From: Ruminococcus sp. Phil11
GTDB taxonomy: Bacteria; Bacillota; Clostridia; Oscillospirales; Ruminococcaceae
Assembly: GCA_001940925.1 (NCBI GenBank)
Contig: MSGZ01000042.1
Coordinates: forward strand, 128,970-192,969
Direction: 5' to 3'
Length of the DNA stretch: 64,000 bases
Shown piece after piece: positions 43,913 through 50,091 of this stretch (its first letter is position 1; each line of letters opens with the position of its first letter). The position numbers were made by a program, and so were the translations under genes. The notes below the pieces were generated by a model that saw only the letters and a list, made by a program, of their open reading frames with translations, was not told the origin of the DNA and searched no databases.

Positions 43913-44740
43913 TTATGCCGGTTCTTTCGTATCGAAGCACGGCACGCCGTTCTCGGTATAAATGCCTCTGTCCGAGACCATTTCCATGAATGCGCCTGCG
44001 ATCGCATCGGCGTAGTCATTGAACTTCGTATCAAAATTGCTGTTGTCGATCTCCGAGGTCATGAAGCCCATTTCGACCAGACAGCTCGGCATATTCGTAT
44101 AACGGTTGATGTAGAAATTCTCGCTTTCGGCATCGACGGACGAATTGCGCAGGCCCTTCTTGATGCCGCGGTTGTTCGAGATACCGGCCTGTTCCAGCCA
44201 TTCCATGATGTATTCGGCCAGCATCTTGTCCATGGTGATATCACCCATTGAATCATTGTTGATCCAGATCTCGACGCCCTTGCCGCTCGTCGCGGAATTG
44301 CGGTGCAGCGAAATAAAGAAATCCGCATTCGCATTGTTAGCAACATCGCAGCGTTCCTGCAGCTCGACAAATACATCCGTCTGACGGGTCATGATGACCT
44401 GCACATGCGGATGCGTATTGAGCCGTTCCTCGACCGCAAGTGCCAGCCGCAGATTATCGTCCTTCTCAAAGCGTGTTTCCGTCTGATTGACTGCGCCGTC
44501 ATCGTTCCCGCCGTGCCCCGCATCAATGACCACGACCAGATCGCGGTACGGTGCCTCTACCGGAACAGCCTCCGAATCCTGACCGGACTCCTCGGTCACC
44601 ATGGATTCGACGGTTCCCGGATCGGTCGGGCTTTCCTCATCGCCGTGGTGACACTTCACACACAGCAGAATGATGAGCAGCAGAATCGGGCCGAACACCA
44701 GCAAAACGCGGTCCCAGCGGATCCTTCTCCTTCTTGCCAT
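43913..44740 (-). CDS. N-acetylmuramoyl-L-alanine amidase (Amidase_3)
   Basis: This 275-residue membrane-anchored enzyme cleaves the bond between muramic acid and the stem peptide of peptidoglycan. After a basic N-terminus, one hydrophobic helix (about residues 12-28) anchors it outside the membrane. The amidase_3 domain has VVIDAGHGGNDDGA (Zn ligand His), ISLHRNS (second His) and VEMGFMTSEIDN (catalytic Glu). A linker rich in acidic and Ser/Thr residues precedes the domain. It starts the operon with the FkbH-like gene. Confidence 0.92.
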   Translation of the reverse strand: MARRRRIRWDRVLLVFGPILLLIILLCVKCHHGDEESPTDPGTVESMVTEESGQDSEAVPVEAPYRDLVVVIDAGHGGNDDGAVNQTETRFEKDDNLRLALAVEERLNTHPHVQVIMTRQTDVFVELQERCDVANNANADFFISLHRNSATSGKGVEIWINNDSMGDITMDKMLAEYIMEWLEQAGISNNRGIKKGLRNSSVDAESENFYINRYTNMPSCLVEMGFMTSEIDNSNFDTKFNDYADAIAGAFMEMVSDRGIYTENGVPCFDTKEPA

Positions 44741-44795
44741 ACGTAATCTCCTATATCTGTTATTTTTTCTGTCTCATCACACAATATACAGATTT

Positions 44796-44824
44796 ATTAT
44801 AGCACATAATCGCCAAAAAAGCAA
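44796..44824 (-). promoter_or_regulatory. Promoter of the amidase-FkbH operon
   Basis: On the minus strand TTGCTT (44824-44819) and TATAAT (44801-44796) are 17 bases apart, with TGTGC before the -10. The leader is about 50 bases. Confidence 0.75.
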
Positions 44825-44971
44825 GGATTTCAATACAAAAAATCAATTCCGGCCGCTTTTATCCCGGCGGGAAATCCCGGAAAAACTGCCGTCCGGAGCC
44901 GCTTTCCGCAAGATATGCTGCGGTGCCGAAAGGGAAACTTCCGTTTTTTATATAAATTTCACAGGAAACGC

Positions 44972-45000
44972 TTGCAAAAACGACGAAAATATGCTATACT
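44972..45000 (+). promoter_or_regulatory. Promoter of nspC
   Basis: TTGCAA (44972-44977) and TATACT (44995-45000) are 17 bases apart and TATGC precedes the -10. The same 12 bases ATATGCTATACT occur before cmk and the ECF S component. Confidence 0.8.
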
Positions 45001-45051
45001 AGATATGATGCCTCTGCATCTGATATCACAGCAGCAAAGGAGTGTCATGCG

Positions 45052-46173
45052 ATGCTGGAATCAGCCCTGCCTTCCCCGTGTTACCTGATGGATCAGACGA
45101 AACTGAAGCAGAATCTGCAAACGCTGGATGCATTGCGGCAGCGCTCCGGATGCAGGATCCTGTTTGCCCAGAAAGCTTTTTCGTCCTTTCCGTTTTATTC
45201 CATGATCTCACGCTATCTGGACGGCGCATCCGCAACCTCGGCATACGAAGCTCAGCTTGCACATCTGTATTTTCACGGCGAGAACCATGTCTGCCAGACG
45301 GCCTATCTGCCCGAGGAAATGGACGAGCTGCTGAAGATCTGTGACCATATCACGTTCAATTCGCCGTCGCAGCTGGAACGCTACGCCGGCACGGCACACG
45401 ACCACGGCGTTTCCGTCGGCCTGCGCGTCAACCCGGAATACCTCTCCCAGCAGATTGACGAATTTGACCCTTGCGCACCGTATTCGCGCCTCGGCACGAC
45501 GGTCGCGCAGTTCCCGATGAAGCTCCGCAGGCAGATCAACGGCCTGCATGTCCATGCGCTGTTTGAGCAGAATTCCGATGCGCTCTACAATCTCGTCAAC
45601 GCGCTGCTTGCCAAATTCGGCGCGCTGCTCCCGGAAATGGAATGGCTCAATCTCGGCGGCGGTCATCACATCACCAGAGAGGGCTATCAGATGGAGCGTC
45701 TTGAGGAGATCATCTCGATCCTGCAAAGCCGCTTCGGCTTGAAGATCTATCTCGAACCCGGCGAGGCGATCGTCTGGGAGGCCGGATATTTCATCACAAC
45801 GGTCGTCGATCTGACCGAAAACGGAATGCCCATTGCGATCCTTGACGCTTCGGCGGTCTGTCATGCCTCGGATATCACCGAGGTGCGCTATCACCCGCCG
45901 CTGATCGGCGCGGACAAGCCGAATGTCCTGCCGTATACCTACCGGCTGGGCGGCAGGAGCTGTCTGCCGGAGGATGTGTTCGGCGACTACTCCTTCGATC
46001 ACCCGCTGGAGATCGGCGAACGGCTCGTATTCAAGGATATGGCGATCAATACGCTGACAAAAGCCCGCATGTATACCGGAATGCCGATGCCGGCTGTCGC
46101 GCTCCGCGAAACAGACGGCAACTGCAAGATCATGCGCACATTCAATTTCAGCGACTATAAAAACCGGTTCTGA
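45052..46173 (+). CDS. nspC: Carboxynorspermidine / carboxyspermidine decarboxylase
   Basis: NspC is a PLP enzyme of the alanine-racemase fold that makes norspermidine or spermidine by decarboxylating the carboxy-polyamine. The 373-residue protein has the PLP lysine in RILFAQKAFSSFPF, LEWLNLGGGHHIT-type motif (WLNLGGGHHIT), YLEPGEAIVWEAGYF and DASAVCHASDITEVRYHPP. The partner carboxyspermidine dehydrogenase is not in the window, which is unusual because the two genes are often adjacent. The ATG at 45052 has AAAGGAG 9 bases upstream; an ATG 5 bases earlier is out of frame. Confidence 0.93.
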   Translation: MLESALPSPCYLMDQTKLKQNLQTLDALRQRSGCRILFAQKAFSSFPFYSMISRYLDGASATSAYEAQLAHLYFHGENHVCQTAYLPEEMDELLKICDHITFNSPSQLERYAGTAHDHGVSVGLRVNPEYLSQQIDEFDPCAPYSRLGTTVAQFPMKLRRQINGLHVHALFEQNSDALYNLVNALLAKFGALLPEMEWLNLGGGHHITREGYQMERLEEIISILQSRFGLKIYLEPGEAIVWEAGYFITTVVDLTENGMPIAILDASAVCHASDITEVRYHPPLIGADKPNVLPYTYRLGGRSCLPEDVFGDYSFDHPLEIGERLVFKDMAINTLTKARMYTGMPMPAVALRETDGNCKIMRTFNFSDYKNRF

Positions 46174-46184
46174 CACCGAAATGC

Positions 46185-46228
46185 ACGCCCCTTCATAAGC
46201 TGATAACAACAAGCTTATGAAGGGGTGT
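46185..46228 (+). promoter_or_regulatory. Hairpin that ends nspC and buries the feoAB ribosome-binding site
   Basis: Bases 46185-46201 pair with 46212-46228 over 17 bp (16 Watson-Crick, one G-U) around a 10-base loop. TTTTGTTT follows, so it can act as a terminator. Its 3' arm contains AAGGGG (46220-46225), the only ribosome-binding site for feoAB, paired with CCCCTT. Readthrough transcripts would therefore need the stem opened to translate FeoAB. Confidence 0.7.
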
Positions 46229-46233
46229 TTTGT

Positions 46234-48270
46234 TTGGAGATACAAACCCTGGCGGAGCTGCCTGCCGGATGCCGTGCCGTCATCCGGGAGCTCCGCACCG
46301 ACCCGGCGGAAACGCAGCATCTTGCGGAGCTGGGGCTGATCCCGGGCGCAGAGGTCGTATGCAGGCTGCGCGGCGCGGGCGGCTCGCCGATCGCGTTTTC
46401 CGTGCACGGTGTCACGCTCGCGCTCCGCAAAGAGACCTGCGAACGCATACTTGCTGCGGAGATCAGCCGCCCGCCGGTCTGGCTGCTCGCGGGGAACCCG
46501 AATGTCGGGAAAAGCACCGTGTTCAATGCGCTGACCGGCCTGAAGCAGCATACCGGCAACTGGTGCGGCAAGACCATCGCCGGAGCAGAGGGCGTCCTGC
46601 GGTACGGCAAAACGCGCGTCCGGCTGATCGACACGCCCGGTACCTATTCGATCCGCTCCGAGACCGCCGAGGAGGCCGTCACCGGAGAAATGCTCCGGCA
46701 GACGCCGCATGACTGCGTGATCTGCGTGATCGACGCGACCTGTCCGGTGCGGGGGCTAGTCCTGCTGCTGGAGCTCGCGGAGCAGGAGCCCTGCCTGCTG
46801 CTCTGCTGCAATCTCATGGACGAGGCGCGGCGCGCCGGCATCCGCATTGACCTGCAGAAGCTCTCCGCAAGGCTCGGCATCCCGGTGCTCGGCATCACCG
46901 CGCAGAAGCGTTCGGCAGTCCGTGCAATTCCGGCTGCCGCCGCACAGGCCGCGCAGTCTCCCCGCCCCTGCCGGGAAAAGCAGCCGCGGACAGCACTCTA
47001 CCGGGAAGCGCATGACATCGTGCGGGAATGCTTCACGATGCCGCCGGTGCCGCATCCGAAAACGCAGGCCGCTGACCGTCTGCTGACGGGGCGCATGTTC
47101 CGCATTCCGCTGATGCTTTTGCTGCTGCTCGTGATCTTCTGGCTGACGCTGGCCGGTGCCAATTACCCCTCTGCGCTGCTCGACAGGCTTTTTTCCTGCG
47201 GCTGTGACCGTCTGATGCGGTGCGCGGGCGGTGTACTGCCGGCATGGCTCTCCGGCGCGGTGATCGACGGGATGCTGCGCGGTACCTGCCGGGTGATCTC
47301 GGTCATGCTGCCGCCGATGGCGATCTTTTTTCCGCTGTTTACGCTGCTGGAGGACGTCGGCATCCTGCCGCGGATCGCGTTCAGCTGCGACCGCCGCTGT
47401 GCAAAATGCGGTGCCTGCGGCAAACAGGCTCTGACGACTGCCATGGGCTTTGGCTGCAATGCCGTCGGCGTAACCGAATGCCGCATCATCGAAAACCAGC
47501 GGGAGCGCCTGATCGCGATCCTGACCAATTCCTTCGTCCCGTGCAACGGCAGATTCCCGTCGCTGCTTGCGGTCGTGACCGTGTTTTTCGCCGGAAGCGG
47601 TACATTCAGCTCGCTGCGGGCTGCCTGCATCATGACCGGACTGATTTTGCTCAGCCTTGCGGCAAGCTTCGGCTGGTCTGCAATCCTCAGCAAAACGGTG
47701 CTCCGCGGGAAAGCCTCGTCTTTCATTCTGGAACTGCCGCCCTACCGCCGCCCGAAGATCGGCACGATCCTTGTGCGCTCTGTCCTTGACCGCACCGTCT
47801 TTGTGCTCGGACGCGCCGCAGCAGTCGCGGCCCCGATGAACCTGCTGATCTGGCTGCTCGCCAATCTCCGCATCGGGGAACAGAACCTCCTGCAGCTGAC
47901 GGCCGCGGTGCTAGACCCGTTCGGCATTCTGCTGGGGCTGGACGGCGTCCTGCTGCTGGCGTTCATCCTCGGGCTGCCCGCAAATGAGATCGTTCTGCCG
48001 GTCGCGCTGACGGCCTATCTCGGCACGCATACACTGACGGAACAAGGCTCTCTGACCGCGCTGCACGGCATCCTGACCGCAAACGGCTGGACGTCTCTGA
48101 CGGCTGTCTGTTTTCTCGTATTTACGCTGTTTCACGCGCCCTGCGCGACCACGCTGCTGACGGTATATAAAGAAACTCACAGCCGGAAATGGACCTTCGC
48201 CGCGTGGCTCCTGCCGACGCTGACCGGCATCCTGCTCTGCGCAGGGATCGCTTTCCTCTGCCGGATATGA
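46234..48270 (+). CDS. feoB: Fused FeoA-FeoB ferrous iron transporter
   Basis: FeoB imports Fe2+ through the inner membrane, driven by or gated by a G domain; FeoA is its small SH3-like partner. Here both are one 678-residue chain: FeoA-like residues 1-75 (LAELGLIPGAEVVCRLRGAG, ALRKETCERIL) and then the G1 motif GNPNVGKSTVFNALTG, NWCGKTIAGAEG, DTPGTYSI, and a membrane part with about ten helices, including GFGCNAVGVTECR. A Cys-rich CDRRCAKCGACGK loop lies before that gate. The TTG at 46234 is chosen because AAGGGG is 8 bases upstream; the GTG at 46225 is part of that site. Confidence 0.9.
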   Translation: MEIQTLAELPAGCRAVIRELRTDPAETQHLAELGLIPGAEVVCRLRGAGGSPIAFSVHGVTLALRKETCERILAAEISRPPVWLLAGNPNVGKSTVFNALTGLKQHTGNWCGKTIAGAEGVLRYGKTRVRLIDTPGTYSIRSETAEEAVTGEMLRQTPHDCVICVIDATCPVRGLVLLLELAEQEPCLLLCCNLMDEARRAGIRIDLQKLSARLGIPVLGITAQKRSAVRAIPAAAAQAAQSPRPCREKQPRTALYREAHDIVRECFTMPPVPHPKTQAADRLLTGRMFRIPLMLLLLLVIFWLTLAGANYPSALLDRLFSCGCDRLMRCAGGVLPAWLSGAVIDGMLRGTCRVISVMLPPMAIFFPLFTLLEDVGILPRIAFSCDRRCAKCGACGKQALTTAMGFGCNAVGVTECRIIENQRERLIAILTNSFVPCNGRFPSLLAVVTVFFAGSGTFSSLRAACIMTGLILLSLAASFGWSAILSKTVLRGKASSFILELPPYRRPKIGTILVRSVLDRTVFVLGRAAAVAAPMNLLIWLLANLRIGEQNLLQLTAAVLDPFGILLGLDGVLLLAFILGLPANEIVLPVALTAYLGTHTLTEQGSLTALHGILTANGWTSLTAVCFLVFTLFHAPCATTLLTVYKETHSRKWTFAAWLLPTLTGILLCAGIAFLCRI

Positions 48271-48307
48271 AAACAGCCGCATATCCGGAAACGGTATGCG
48301 GCTGTTT
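48271..48307. terminator. Bidirectional terminator between feoAB and the anti-sigma gene
   Basis: AAACAGCCGCATA (48271-48283) and TATGCGGCTGTTT (48295-48307) form a perfect 13-bp stem. It is followed by a T-run on the minus strand (TTTTCAT) and TTT on the plus strand. It serves both convergent genes. Confidence 0.85.
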
Positions 48308-48320
48308 CAAAAAGGAACGA

Positions 48321-49415
48321 TCATTCAGAAAAAAAGCTGGAAATCTTCGTTGAGGATGAATCTATTTTATATGTGCACGATGCACCGGGTTCTGCCGTAT
48401 AAAGCCGGAACATGCAGGAATCGCTCCGCCAGTATGTTCCGTCCGGCTTGTGGATTATAAAAAAGATTTTGATTCGCGAACCGTCCCTGGAATAATCCGG
48501 AATCAGCGAGATTTTGTGCGTATTATCACTCCCGGCATCCTTCGAGGTGAACCTGTATGACTTGACGGATTCTCCGGTTTCCGGGTCGGTGATATCCAGC
48601 ACCTCACCGTACTGCTCCGCGACGACCCGGTATTCACAGCCGGGAAGTAAATCCTCCTCACACTCAGGGATCAGCGTCAGCTCCACAGGCGTCCCCTCAG
48701 GCTGGTAGATATTCGGCACCTGATATGCACTATTGTAGATAGCCGGTGCACCGTCGAACATATCAGTATGACTGTTAATCAGCCTGCAATCCTGATACAA
48801 AACTGTATAATCGGCATTGCCGGAATATGACGCAACCAGATTTCCGTTTTCGTCAAATTCGGCATAGTAACTGCCGCTGCTTGCACCGTTATGCGACAGA
48901 TCAATCCGGACGCCGTCTTCCTCTGAAAATGCCGGCTCCTCTGAATGCTGCCCCGAAATCTGTGCACCCGGCTGCACGGTCATGACGTCGTTCCTGTTCG
49001 ACAGCACAGAGCCTGCAAACGCGCCGATGCTGACCAGTGCGACGGCTGCTGCGATTCCGCCGAGCACTCGGAAGATCCGGTTCCCGCTGCCGCGATCCAC
49101 GGGCAGAGACGGTTCTGCAGTGCGTTCAGCCGGAATCCCCGAAGCTGCTTCGCTTTGCGCTGCGGAAGCCGTACCGAGCAGATCAGTGAAATCCGGTGCC
49201 TTTGCTTTCGTTTGGTATTCAGCGATCCTGCGGCTTGCAGCTCTCGCCTCTCTGTCTGTATGCTTTGCAAAAATCTGCTGGATCTCATTCTCCGCAGCCC
49301 TCTGTTCATCCGTTGCTGACGATTGTTCCGCGGCACGGTCCGCAAGCAGATCGGCTTCCTGTAACCATGCAGGATCAATATCACGAAACGCATCAAACAG
49401 TTCCTGTGCGTTCAT
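48321..49415 (-). CDS. Putative anti-sigma factor, single-pass membrane protein
   Basis: This 364-residue protein is encoded directly after an ECF sigma factor and overlaps its stop (ATGA), the usual place of a cognate anti-sigma factor. Residues 1-110 are cytoplasmic and rich in Ala, Glu and Arg (QELFDAFRDIDPAWLQEADL), one membrane helix follows (GGIAAAVALVSIGAFAGSVL), and about 220 residues lie outside. No known zinc-finger anti-sigma motif (HxxxCxxC) is present. The extracytoplasmic domain is not recognised. The start at 49415 is chosen because GGAGG is about 8 bases upstream. Confidence 0.75.
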   Translation of the reverse strand: MNAQELFDAFRDIDPAWLQEADLLADRAAEQSSATDEQRAAENEIQQIFAKHTDREARAASRRIAEYQTKAKAPDFTDLLGTASAAQSEAASGIPAERTAEPSLPVDRGSGNRIFRVLGGIAAAVALVSIGAFAGSVLSNRNDVMTVQPGAQISGQHSEEPAFSEEDGVRIDLSHNGASSGSYYAEFDENGNLVASYSGNADYTVLYQDCRLINSHTDMFDGAPAIYNSAYQVPNIYQPEGTPVELTLIPECEEDLLPGCEYRVVAEQYGEVLDITDPETGESVKSYRFTSKDAGSDNTHKISLIPDYSRDGSRIKIFFIIHKPDGTYWRSDSCMFRLYTAEPGASCTYKIDSSSTKISSFFSE

Positions 49416-49975
49416 ATCCATTCCTCCTGTTCAAGATGTTTTTTCAATTGCCTGCGGGCGCGGGAAAGCATCATTTTGACCTTGCTCTCCGTAAAGCCGT
49501 ACATGTCCGCGATTTCCTTGACGGACAGTCCGCGGACATAGCGCTGCACAACGACCGCGCGCGCTTCCGGCTGCATCTGACCGAGATACCGGTTCAGTGC
49601 TTCGACCAGTGCCCGCTGCTCGGTGTGCTGCTCCACATCCTGACCGGACGGGATACATTCCGCGAGCTCGTCAAAAATTGCCTGATTCCGGACCGCTCCG
49701 CCGCGTTTTTCAGCATGATCCTTCCGCACCCTGCTGATCGACAGGCGTTTCGTGACCGCTGCCGCAAACGAAAACAGATTCTCAGGATGCATCGGCGGCA
49801 CCGCATTCCAGATATGCAGCATCGTATCGTTGACGACCTCCTCTGCATCAAGGCGGTTCCCGAGGATATTATAGGCGATCGTCTGGCAGCTTTTGCTGAA
49901 TTTCTGACGCATTTCACTGATCGCACGCTCATCGCGGAGCTCCAGCAGCGTAATGATCTGGCTGTCGTCTGTCAT
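49412..49975 (-). CDS. ECF-type RNA polymerase sigma factor
   Basis: This 187-residue protein has sigma region 2 (SCQTIAYNILGNRLDAEEVV) and region 4 (LSVKEIADMYGFTESKVKMM), without regions 1 or 3, so it is an extracytoplasmic-function sigma factor. It is followed at once by the putative anti-sigma gene. The start has AAAGGAGG upstream. The regulon is unknown; it may respond to a signal at the cell surface. Confidence 0.9.
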   Translation of the reverse strand: MTDDSQIITLLELRDERAISEMRQKFSKSCQTIAYNILGNRLDAEEVVNDTMLHIWNAVPPMHPENLFSFAAAVTKRLSISRVRKDHAEKRGGAVRNQAIFDELAECIPSGQDVEQHTEQRALVEALNRYLGQMQPEARAVVVQRYVRGLSVKEIADMYGFTESKVKMMLSRARRQLKKHLEQEEWI

Positions 49976-50049
49976 AAGCAGCCTCCTTTCTGAAAGGGCC
50001 TTTCATTCTATAAGACGCAAAAGAACCCGGTCAGGTCACATCCAAAACA

Positions 50050-50085
50050 GAAAAAACGCCTGAGCAGATCACTCAGGCGTTTTTC
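50050..50085 (-). terminator. Terminator of the PlsC / pseudo-VanY gene
   Basis: AACGCCTGAG (50055-50064) and CTCAGGCGTT (50072-50081) form a perfect 10-bp stem with a 7-base loop; on the minus strand TTTTTTCTG follows. It lies 7 bases after the gene. Confidence 0.9.
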
Positions 50086-50091
50086 GGTGCG

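Larger units (their letters stand above)
44741..45051. other. Divergent promoter region between amidase and nspC
   Basis: This 311-base gap holds no gene. It contains a leftward promoter for the amidase and a rightward one for nspC; bases 44860-44940 between them contain GC-rich inverted segments with no clear function. Confidence 0.7.
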
